From an uncultured Clostridia bacterium (GTDB taxonomy: Bacteria; Bacillota; Clostridia; Oscillospirales; Acutalibacteraceae): DNA of 11,138 bases. Shown here one piece after another: positions 1 through 6,100 of the stretch. The DNA is taken from the NCBI GenBank assembly GCA_937919155.1, contig CALFPM010000110.1:1-11138 (forward strand), written 5' to 3'. Position 1 is the first letter of the stretch. Every line of letters begins with the position of its first letter. The position numbers were made by a program, and so were the translations under genes. The notes under the pieces are model-generated. The model was not told where the DNA came from. It did no database searches and saw only the letters and a list, made by a program, of their open reading frames with translations.

Positions 1-2
1 AG

Positions 3-257
3 TATTTCCCGGGAAATTCTGTGATTCACAAGCTGGACCCCAGAACTAAGCTGATTTTTTTGATCGTTTTTATTGTTGCGCTGTTTTTGGCAGTAAGCTG
101 GATTTCCTACAGTGTGATGTTTGTTTTTTTGGTGCTGACTGTAGCAGTATCCCATATTCCGCTGAAAGCATTGGTCCGCGGTATGAAACCGCTGATGATG
201 ATTTTGATCTTTACCGGTGTTCTGAACGTCTTCTTTACCACCGGTGAAAAACGGTGA
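3..257 (+). CDS. ecfT: EcfT, energy-coupling factor transporter membrane subunit, fragment cut at both ends
   Basis: EcfT is the integral-membrane coupling subunit of ECF vitamin and micronutrient importers; it links the EcfA/EcfA' ATPases to a substrate-binding S component. The frame is already open at base 3 and reads Y-F-P-G-N-S-V-I-H-K-L-D-P-R-T-K, the characteristic EcfT N-terminus (family pattern: YxPGxSxIHxLDPRTK), so the true start lies before the window and the GTG at 21 is an internal Val codon. Two hydrophobic segments follow, then the conserved stretch R-G-M-K-P-L and F-T-G-V-L-N-V-F-F-T-T-G-E. Family-like sequence ends near base 248 and a stop follows at 255-257. About 83 residues remain of a ~265-residue family, so the cytosolic coupling helices are missing and the product cannot work. 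All 12 Leu codons are CTG or TTG, unlike the rest of the window. It looks foreign to what follows. Confidence 0.88.
   Translation, partial: YFPGNSVIHKLDPRTKLIFLIVFIVALFLAVSWISYSVMFVFLVLTVAVSHIPLKALVRGMKPLMMILIFTGVLNVFFTTGEKR
228..254. other. Breakpoint joining truncated EcfT (+) to truncated lipase (-)
   Basis: EcfT-like sequence on the + strand is recognisable up to about 248, and lipase-like sequence on the - strand is recognisable down to about 228-240. The two gene remnants therefore meet tail to tail within ~20 bases. The shared stretch contains the palindrome ACCGGT (241-246 region) and can be read as F-F-T-T-G-E in EcfT and as F-F-T-G-G-K in the lipase, so a short microhomology probably mediated the join. 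The join is either a real rearrangement or a short-overlap misassembly; the sequence alone cannot decide, but the codon-use change favours DNA from another genome. Confidence 0.7.
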
Positions 258-779
258 AATATCGCCAGGGTCGGTAGCGTTGATTTCTGCCTCGTTACCC
301 GTAGCCATAAGGGAAGCAAATACACGTATCGTTGCGCCGCCGAATGAGTGACCGAGCAGGTTGATTTTGTTTTCGGCATCCCACTTTTCAATAAGTGCGT
401 TACCCGTGAAATCCTTGCCGTATCTTTCGTGGCCGCAGCGCTCGCTGTGCGCCTTGCCGTAGTCTGTTACGGTGCCTGTAAGCTGTGCATAAAGCTCGCA
501 GGCTCTGTCCCATGCACTTGCAGTGCCGGAAACCGATGCACCGTGGCATTCATAACCGTTTTTTTCGAGCTTGCCGAGCAGCTCTCCGCCAAACATTCCC
601 CAGTACGGCATCAGTTTATATTGAGCGTCATATTCACCCCAACCCATAAGACCGTGAACGAAAACATAGGGGTAGTTTGTGTTCCACTGTGATTTGTCCG
701 GTGCTTCTGTTTTTCCGGGGAAAAACAGAGAAAGAATGCTCATAATTATCGCCAGGGGTATAGAAATTATTTTTGCCAT
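234..779 (-). CDS. Secreted triacylglycerol lipase, Staphylococcus/Geobacillus (family I.5/I.6) type, C-terminus missing
   Basis: This encodes an alpha/beta-hydrolase lipase for long-chain acylglycerols. The N-terminus (MAKIIS, then a hydrophobic stretch to ~residue 20) looks like a signal or membrane-anchor sequence. Y-V-F-V-H-G (38-43) is the oxyanion region, and G-H-S-F-G-G (143-148) carries the nucleophile Ser145. The family's zinc-site residues are present with the expected spacing: Asp91 (WDRACELY), His111 and His117 (in AHSERCGHERYGK), i.e. +20 and +6, as in Geobacillus L1 lipase. The start is ATG at 779 behind AGGAGG at 788-793. Recognisable lipase ends near residue 182 (FFTGGK), so the catalytic Asp and His and the rest of the ~390-residue fold are absent. 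The frame happens to stay open to the window edge, but those codons are antisense to EcfT and are not lipase-like. As assembled the gene is non-functional. Confidence 0.85.
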
Positions 780-809
780 TTTTAATTCCTCCTATCAGTA
801 TATAATTGA

Positions 810-838
810 ATTTTATTATTTTTAAGAATAAATATCAA
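810..838 (-). promoter_or_regulatory. Sigma-A-type promoter for the lipase gene
   Basis: Read on the - strand, a -35 box TTGATA (833-838) is separated by exactly 17 bases from a -10 box TAAAAT (810-815). Transcription would start near 803, giving a leader of roughly 24 bases that contains the AGGAGG ribosome site and leads to the ATG at 779. Both boxes differ from consensus by one base. Confidence 0.65.
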
Positions 839-860
839 TAGGCAATATGCGCTGTATATG

Positions 861-898
861 TTCAAAATCGTACACAAAACCGCAAGTATGATTTTGAA
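861..898. repeat. Inverted repeat, 13-base arms, between two divergent promoters
   Basis: The left arm TTCAAAATCGTAC (861-873) and right arm GTATGATTTTGAA (886-898) are inverted copies with one mismatch, which would be a G-U pair in RNA; a 12-base spacer separates them. Neither strand has a T-run after the stem, so it is not an intrinsic terminator. It sits upstream of both the lipase promoter (-35 at 833-838) and the peptidase promoter (-35 at 934-939), where an operator for a shared regulator could lie. No regulator gene is visible nearby. Confidence 0.6.
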
Positions 899-933
899 TT
901 GTTGATGTTATAAAGCATCATTAAATTTTGTTG

Positions 934-963
934 TTGTATTTATCAGCTTGTCCATAGTATACT
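934..963 (+). promoter_or_regulatory. Probable promoter for the M3 peptidase gene
   Basis: TTGTAT (934-939), an 18-base spacer and TATACT (958-963) form a plausible sigma-A promoter. Transcription would begin near 970 and give a ~28-base leader carrying the AAGGAG ribosome site at 985-990. The overlapping TATAAC at 963-968 is an alternative -10. Confidence 0.5.
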
Positions 964-997
964 ATAACTGTTAAAAACCAACAAAAGGAGAGATACA

Positions 998-2689
998 ATG
1001 AAAGTTTCCGAGATGCCGTATCAGAGAATTTCCGTTGAGGAATTCAAAGAGCAGGCAGAAAAGATAATTGAAAAAATCAAAGCGGCGAAAAGCGCAGAGG
1101 ATTTGAAAGCGGCGAGGGATGAATATAACAAGATAAGCGAAGAGATTGATACCGCCGCATCCCTTGCAAACTGCCGTTTTACCCTCAACACAAGGGATGA
1201 ATTCTACAATGCAGAGATGGATTATTATGACAACGCTATGCCGCTTTTCTCCGAGATTGAGAATGAATACAAAAAGGCGATGCTTGACTCACCTTACAGA
1301 GCAGAGGCTGAAAAGCTTATAAATCCCAGAGTTTTCAAGGGATTTGAGATGTCACTCAAAACTTTCTCCCCCGAAGTTATTGAAGATTTGCAGGCTGAAA
1401 ATGCGCTTGTCACACGCTACTCAAAGTTTATGGGTGAACTTGCATTTGAGTTTGAGGGCGAAAAAATGCCCCTTTCCGTTTTGAGGGGTAAGCTTGAAGA
1501 TGACAGCCGTGATATCCGCAGAAAAGCCGCAGAGGCTATCGGCAAAACAATGGAGGCAAATGCAGGAACTTTTGACGAAATATTTGACGGTCTTGTTAAA
1601 ATCAGAACACAGATTGCCCGCAAACTCGGCTACAAAAATTTCGTTGAACTGGGCTATTACAGAATGGGCAGGGTAGACTATGACGAAAAAATGGTTGCCG
1701 CATTCAGAAAGAGCGTTGAAACCGATATCGTACCCGCCGTTGCTCAACTCAAAGAACGCATCAGAAACCGTCTTGGTCTTGACAAGATTATGTACTATGA
1801 CGATTCAATCAGTGTTACGGGTGAAATGCCCCGACCTGTCATTGATACTCCCGTAATCTTTGAAAACGCACTCAAAATGTATAACGATATGAAGCTTGAA
1901 ATCGGTGACTTTATGCAGAGAATGATGGATGCCGAAGCCTTTGATGTTGAAGCCCGTGACGGCAAATTCGGCGGCGGTTACTGCACCACATTTGCAAAAT
2001 ATAAGCAGCCGTTCATCCTTGCAAACTTCAACGGCACAAGCGGAGATATTGATGTTATCACTCATGAATTCGGTCACGCTCTTGCGGCGGATTATATGTT
2101 CAGATATGCTGAGCCTGACTATCCCACGGGCATGGAAACTCACGAGTGCCACAGCATGAGCATGGAATTCCTCTGCCATAAATATATGGACGATTTCTTT
2201 GGCTCAAGCACGGATAAATACCGCTACAAGCACATTGTTGATGCGTTTTCATTTATTCCTTACGGCACCATTGTTGATGAATTCCAACACCTTGTTTATG
2301 AAAATCCTGACCTGACTCCCGATGAAAGAAAAGCGGAATACAGAAAACTTGAGGCAAAATACAGACCATATCTTTCCTTTGAGGGTATTCCTTATCTTGA
2401 GCAGGGCACACGCTGGCAGTATCAGATGCATATTTACGAAAGTCCTTTTTATTATATTGATTATTGCATTGCTCAGTGTGTTGCGCTCGGATTCCTCGGA
2501 CTTTCAAGAGAGAATTTTGATGATGCTCTTGAAAAGTATGTTGAATTCCTGAAAAAGACAGGCGGAATACCTCTCGATGAATTGATTGAGGGTGCAGGTC
2601 TGAAATCACCTTTCGGTGAAAACGCATTGAAAAATACCGCCTGCAGCACGGCGGAAATCATCGGAAAAATTGAAGAAGAACTGTTCTGA
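998..2689 (+). CDS. M3-family oligoendopeptidase (PepF-like zinc metallopeptidase)
   Basis: This is a cytosolic zinc peptidase that degrades short peptides, often those taken up by oligopeptide importers or left by other proteases. The 563-residue product has no signal peptide. Residues ~1-200 are helix-rich and charged, matching the N-terminal part of the M3 fold that encloses the active-site channel. The catalytic motif is H-E-F-G-H at 356-360 (zinc ligands His356 and His360, base Glu357). Glu383 in H-E-C-H-S-M-S-M-E is the expected third zinc ligand, 27 residues after the first His. The C-terminal Y-E-S-P-F-Y-Y-I-D-Y stretch resembles the Tyr-rich substrate-binding region of the family. 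Size and sequence fit the slightly shorter clostridial M3 subgroup related to, but distinct from, classical PepF (~600 residues), so no symbol is given. The ATG follows AAGGAG with a 7-base gap. It is a single-gene transcript with its own promoter and terminator; CTT and CTC dominate its Leu codons. Confidence 0.96.
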   Translation: MKVSEMPYQRISVEEFKEQAEKIIEKIKAAKSAEDLKAARDEYNKISEEIDTAASLANCRFTLNTRDEFYNAEMDYYDNAMPLFSEIENEYKKAMLDSPYRAEAEKLINPRVFKGFEMSLKTFSPEVIEDLQAENALVTRYSKFMGELAFEFEGEKMPLSVLRGKLEDDSRDIRRKAAEAIGKTMEANAGTFDEIFDGLVKIRTQIARKLGYKNFVELGYYRMGRVDYDEKMVAAFRKSVETDIVPAVAQLKERIRNRLGLDKIMYYDDSISVTGEMPRPVIDTPVIFENALKMYNDMKLEIGDFMQRMMDAEAFDVEARDGKFGGGYCTTFAKYKQPFILANFNGTSGDIDVITHEFGHALAADYMFRYAEPDYPTGMETHECHSMSMEFLCHKYMDDFFGSSTDKYRYKHIVDAFSFIPYGTIVDEFQHLVYENPDLTPDERKAEYRKLEAKYRPYLSFEGIPYLEQGTRWQYQMHIYESPFYYIDYCIAQCVALGFLGLSRENFDDALEKYVEFLKKTGGIPLDELIEGAGLKSPFGENALKNTACSTAEIIGKIEEELF

Positions 2690-2696
2690 TAAAAGA

Positions 2697-2724
2697 AAAA
2701 AGCGGAGTGAAAACTCCGCTTTTT
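2697..2724. terminator. Bidirectional intrinsic terminator between convergent genes
   Basis: A 12-bp perfect stem, AAAAAGCGGAGT (2697-2708) with ACTCCGCTTTTT (2713-2724), closes on a GAAA tetraloop (2709-2712). The stem has a GC-rich core, a T-tract on the + strand and, read backwards, a T-tract on the - strand. It lies 8 bases after the peptidase stop and immediately beyond the esterase stop, so it can end both the + strand peptidase transcript and the - strand sulfatase operon. Confidence 0.92.
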
Positions 2725-2726
2725 GT

Positions 2727-3773
2727 TTATTTTCTGATGCCGAGTGCCATTAACAGTCCGTTAAAAAGCAACTCAAAGAATCCGAGAATACCGTCAAAAT
2801 GAATGATGTTGTCTGTTGAATGCTCGGGTGTGAGGTTGCCTGTGCCTGCAATGGGTGTGCCGTCATAGTCAGATGTATGTGATGTGAGCCAGCTTATCAT
2901 ACCGTTTGGATATTCGAGTTTCACTTCCTCGCCAAGTCCGTTAACGGTTGACATATTGTGATAATCGCCGTTAAGATTTGTGAACAAATCATGGTTAACC
3001 GCAAACCAGGCGTGGTGGCTGCTGCCTGTTTTTGTGCCGTCCTCATAGCAAACTTTTGTGAGAGTTGAAAGTCTGCAATCTTCAGCAACATTTGAAGCGG
3101 AAGTGATTCTTTCAAATGTGGGATAAACCGCCACATGATAGTTGACAAGAGGATCGCGGGTGCTTGAGGTGATCCAGACGGGCATATCTTCAAGCATTGC
3201 ACAAAGCTCATCTGAGGGTGACCAGGCAGGACAGATGGGGAATGCGGCGGCAAACATTTCGGGGTAAGCCACAGCCATTTTAAGGGTCATTTTACCGCCC
3301 ATTGAATAACCGCCAACATAAATGCGGCTAAGGTCAATGTTAGCTTTGTTTTTTGCAATGAAATCATCAATCGCGGCTCTCAGGGGTTCAATCATTTCGT
3401 TGCCCCAGAAAATGTTCATTTCTTCCCTTGAACGTGCGGCAAGAATGAATGCACCGCCTGCAGGGGCAAAACGTGCCTGAAATTCGTCACTTGCCCAGTA
3501 TGCAATGTTGCTTTTTTTGACGGGAGTTCCGGGTTCCTTGCCGTCACCCATACCGTGAAGCCAGACAACAAGAGGATACTTTGCAGTGTCATTTTCTTTG
3601 ACGGGTGAAAAGTAGCTGTAGTCAACGCTGAAACCGTTTACTTCGGGACCTTCACTCTGTGCAAAAAGTTCCTTGAGAGGCTCAATGCCGCCTTCTTTTG
3701 AAAGAGCCGATGCGCCTGCGGGAAGCGAAAAAATAAACGCGAGGGTAAGGAGAATTGCAACAAGTTTTTTCAT
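2727..3773 (-). CDS. Secreted alpha/beta-hydrolase esterase, PHB-depolymerase/feruloyl-esterase-like
   Basis: This is an exported serine esterase of the polyhydroxybutyrate-depolymerase/CE1-like group; the real substrate is unknown, but acyl or feruloyl esters of glycans are typical for relatives. The 348-residue product starts MKKLVAILL with a clear signal peptide and a likely cut after A-S-A near residue 23. P-L-V-V-W-L-H-G-M-G-D-G (67-78) is the oxyanion region, G-G-Y-S-M-G-G (154-160) gives nucleophile Ser157, Asp207 in S-T-R-D-P fits the triad, and His253 or His254 in S-S-H-H-A-W-F fits the His. The last ~25 residues are an amphipathic tail (FDGILGFFELLFNGLLMAL) beyond the hydrolase fold. 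I chose ATG at 3773 over an in-frame ATG at 3803 because AAGGAA (3781-3786) precedes it and a signal peptide begins there. It is the last gene of the operon, 13 bases after the DUF2804 stop, and its ribosome site abuts that stop. Confidence 0.87.
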   Translation of the reverse strand: MKKLVAILLTLAFIFSLPAGASALSKEGGIEPLKELFAQSEGPEVNGFSVDYSYFSPVKENDTAKYPLVVWLHGMGDGKEPGTPVKKSNIAYWASDEFQARFAPAGGAFILAARSREEMNIFWGNEMIEPLRAAIDDFIAKNKANIDLSRIYVGGYSMGGKMTLKMAVAYPEMFAAAFPICPAWSPSDELCAMLEDMPVWITSSTRDPLVNYHVAVYPTFERITSASNVAEDCRLSTLTKVCYEDGTKTGSSHHAWFAVNHDLFTNLNGDYHNMSTVNGLGEEVKLEYPNGMISWLTSHTSDYDGTPIAGTGNLTPEHSTDNIIHFDGILGFFELLFNGLLMALGIRK

Positions 3774-3786
3774 TTTTATCTTCCTT

Positions 3787-4809
3787 TCAATTTTTATTGA
3801 CAACTTTTTCTGCGAACATAAGCAGGTCTTTTATTTCAAGCACCGTGCCGTCATCAAGCACTGCTTTGCCGCTCATTTTACCGAAAACCTGGTCAGCGGT
3901 ACGGCTGATAACAACTGCGCTCAATGAAGAACTGTTGTTATAAACAGGTTTGAAATCCATATCGAATCTTCCGTCAGAGCTGATGATTTTCCAGGGCTGC
4001 ATAATGTTTTCGGGAATTTCAAAACGGATTCTGTCAAGCTTATGGCACTTGCCGTCATAGAAAATCATATTTTCGCTGGCGGCGGATGTGTTTCCGAAGC
4101 CGTAACCAAGGTTGAAACCGAAGCGTTTGCCGTTGACCATTCCGTTGCCTGAACTCCAGTACCAGGTGTTTTCGTATTTCCACACACCTCGTCCCCAGTC
4201 AAGAGTGGCAAAATTCTTGTCAGGGGAGAATTCAATGCGCTTATCACCGAAATTCACGTAACCTTCGGCAGGCATACAGTTGATTTTCTGGTTGTAATAA
4301 AAGGCTTTGTCATCCTCCACCCAGGGAGTGGCAATGACCATTGTGTCGTCATTATTGAATTTGTGAAGCTTGATGTCAAAATCAAGTGCAGGTCTTATTT
4401 TTGTGGCTTTGTAGTGTCCGACAAGTCTTCTGTAGTTCGGCTCGTGGTAATAGGCAAGACTTGCTCTGCTGTTTTTATAGAAAATATCGCCCTTTGAGCT
4501 GTGGGTGGGCATGTTCAGTTTGCCGTTGGGAAAAATAAGCGGCACAACATAATCATATTTCTTGCCTTCGTTCATGTCGAAAAGTGTTGCGTTTGCAAGG
4601 CCCATATAGCGGTTGTCCGAAATAACGGTTGAAAACGCAAGACCGCTGTCATCAAGAATTATGTAGTAGTCCCACTCCTTGATTCGGAATTTGTTTGCCT
4701 TGACATCAAATGGACTGTATTCCGCAATGAGGCGGGTTGCCCATCCGGGTTCACGCACCTTGCCGTCAAAGTCAAGCAAGCGATGCTTTTTCTCGAGTTT
4801 ATGGTTCAT
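3787..4809 (-). CDS. DUF2804 family protein
   Basis: This 340-residue protein has no established function. I recognise it as DUF2804 from its overall pattern, notably A-T-L-D-W-G-R-G-V-W-K-Y followed by T-W-Y-W-S-S-G-N-G and F-G-F-N-L-G-Y-G-F-G. The sequence is rich in short alternating hydrophobic/aromatic stretches (many W, Y, F, N, D), suggesting a mostly beta fold, and it has neither a signal peptide nor membrane segments, so it should be cytosolic. Its ATG follows directly on the sulfatase TAA with no intervening base, and its ribosome site AAGGAG lies inside the last sulfatase codons, so its translation should be coupled to the sulfatase. That context, rather than any motif, ties it to the sulfatase pathway, perhaps binding or modifying the substrate or product. 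It lacks metal-binding or catalytic signatures that I can name. Confidence 0.85.
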   Translation of the reverse strand: MNHKLEKKHRLLDFDGKVREPGWATRLIAEYSPFDVKANKFRIKEWDYYIILDDSGLAFSTVISDNRYMGLANATLFDMNEGKKYDYVVPLIFPNGKLNMPTHSSKGDIFYKNSRASLAYYHEPNYRRLVGHYKATKIRPALDFDIKLHKFNNDDTMVIATPWVEDDKAFYYNQKINCMPAEGYVNFGDKRIEFSPDKNFATLDWGRGVWKYENTWYWSSGNGMVNGKRFGFNLGYGFGNTSAASENMIFYDGKCHKLDRIRFEIPENIMQPWKIISSDGRFDMDFKPVYNNSSSLSAVVISRTADQVFGKMSGKAVLDDGTVLEIKDLLMFAEKVVNKN

Positions 4810-6096
4810 TTATATTTTCTCCTTGATTGTGAGAACGGGTTCTCCTGCTTTTTTCATATGTTCAAGCAAAATCCCGCGCATTTCCAGCCTGATATCCTTG
4901 TGGTCGGGGCTGCCGATAAGGTTGTTTCTTTCGTGAGGGTCGTTCTCCAGGTCATAAAGAAAATCTTCTGTGTATTCATCGGCAAATGCCTTGTCCGCAT
5001 TTTTTGCGGAAACGCTGTATTTCCAGCGGTCAGTGCGCACTGCTCTGCCGATCTGACTTTCCGAAATCTGAATGAATACGCTTTCGTGACCTTTTTTGTC
5101 CGTCAGACTTTTGCCCATAAAGTGTTCGGGTATTTCCGCGCCTGCAAGGTCAAGAATAGTTGCAGGCAGGTCAATGAGCGAAACAAGGTCGCTGATTCTG
5201 CCGCCGCCCGTGAATGCACCGCCCGTGATTACAAGAGGCACTTTGATGCTGTTTTCGTGGCAGGAACGCTTGTATTCAAAGTTGCGGGTCCGGAAATGGC
5301 ATCCGTGGTCGGAAGTGTATATTATTATTGTGTTGTCATAAAGTCCCTCATCTTTGAGAGTCTGAATAAGCTTGCCGAAGTTGGTATCAACGCTGTTGCA
5401 GCAGGCGAGGTATGAGGGCATCTGCACACGCCAGTCGCCGAGAGTATCTTTGAGGTCGCCGGGAACTTCATAGTTTCTGAACATGTTTTTGAGTCCCTTG
5501 GGTGATTCAAAACGGAGTCTGTCATTCTGATGATGAGGCTCAAGCTGAGAAACAAACATAAAGAAAGGTTTATCGTGAGTTTTCTTGAGATATTCAATTG
5601 CGAAATCATTGATTTTATCGGCTCTGTAGCCTTTGAAATTAATGCGGTTGCAGTCCTCGTCAAAAATATAGCCGTTGTAGCCGTGTGATGTGAATTCAAG
5701 GATATCTGCGGCTCTCCAGTAGTCATATCCGCCCCTGCGCTCAACGGGAGTGGGCTTTGTGGCGAGTCTGTGTTTGCTGTCTGATGCAAGGTGCCATTTG
5801 CCGATGTAAGCGGTGTCATAGCCTGCATCGGTGAGATAGTGAGCAATGCCTTTTTTGTCCGTGGGGAGAGCAATGTCGTTGCGGTAGCAACCGTTCTGCG
5901 AAGCATAAACACCGCTTTGCAGACAGGCTCTCATAGGTCCGCAGACAGGCTGACAGGTGAACGCATTCTCAAAAAGAGTGCCTTCCTCCGCCATTTTATC
6001 AAGATTGGGAGTTACGGGCAATTTCTGACCGTAACATCCTGCGGAATCAGCTCTCTGCTGGTCTGAAAAATAAAAAATAATATTAGGTTTTTTCAT
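4810..6096 (-). CDS. Type I (formylglycine) sulfatase, cytosolic
   Basis: This enzyme hydrolyses a sulfate ester, in an alkaline-phosphatase-like fold with a calcium site. The 428-residue product opens K-K-P-N-I-I-F-Y-F-S-D-Q-Q-R (metal ligand Asp12) and has the sulfatase signature C-G-P-M-R-A-C-L-Q-S-G at 52-62; Cys52 is the residue to be oxidised to formylglycine and Arg56 supports it. G-K-W-H-L (99-103) supplies the conserved Lys100 and His102, and T-S-D-H-G (261-265) supplies Asp263 and His264. The C-terminus ends with the usual L-Y-D-L-E-N-D-P-H-E-R-N-N-L. No signal peptide is present, so action is intracellular, consistent with the adjacent maturase. The start ATG is 4 bases beyond the maturase stop, and its weak GGATGA ribosome site overlaps that stop. 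Relatives include choline-, steroid- and glycan-sulfatases; the substrate cannot be read from sequence. Confidence 0.96.
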   Translation of the reverse strand: MKKPNIIFYFSDQQRADSAGCYGQKLPVTPNLDKMAEEGTLFENAFTCQPVCGPMRACLQSGVYASQNGCYRNDIALPTDKKGIAHYLTDAGYDTAYIGKWHLASDSKHRLATKPTPVERRGGYDYWRAADILEFTSHGYNGYIFDEDCNRINFKGYRADKINDFAIEYLKKTHDKPFFMFVSQLEPHHQNDRLRFESPKGLKNMFRNYEVPGDLKDTLGDWRVQMPSYLACCNSVDTNFGKLIQTLKDEGLYDNTIIIYTSDHGCHFRTRNFEYKRSCHENSIKVPLVITGGAFTGGGRISDLVSLIDLPATILDLAGAEIPEHFMGKSLTDKKGHESVFIQISESQIGRAVRTDRWKYSVSAKNADKAFADEYTEDFLYDLENDPHERNNLIGSPDHKDIRLEMRGILLEHMKKAGEPVLTIKEKI

Positions 6097-6100
6097 TTTA

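Noticed and set aside
21..23. GTG as the EcfT start
   Set aside because: The conserved Y-F-P-G-N-S residues lie upstream in the same frame, so GTG encodes the internal Val of the family N-terminal motif.
348..692. A 114-residue + strand frame over the lipase fragment
   Set aside because: The - strand lipase has exact zinc-site spacing and a G-H-S-F-G-G nucleophile, so the + strand frame is a shadow.
905..926. Small inverted repeat TGATG...CATCA near the peptidase promoter
   Set aside because: Only five base pairs with an AT-rich loop; expected by chance in this AT-rich spacer.
1805..2179. 124-residue - strand frames inside the peptidase gene (also 2253-2627)
   Set aside because: Both are complementary to conserved M3 peptidase regions including the HEFGH motif, and their translations look random.
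3774..3803. Upstream start for the esterase at 3803
   Set aside because: It would put ten charged residues before a perfect signal peptide and overlap the DUF2804 coding end; the ATG at 3773 has its own AAGGAA site.
4783..5415. A 210-residue + strand open frame across the sulfatase/DUF2804 junction
   Set aside because: It lies antisense to two well-supported genes, has no ribosome site, and its translation has no family character; it arises from codon bias of the real - strand genes.
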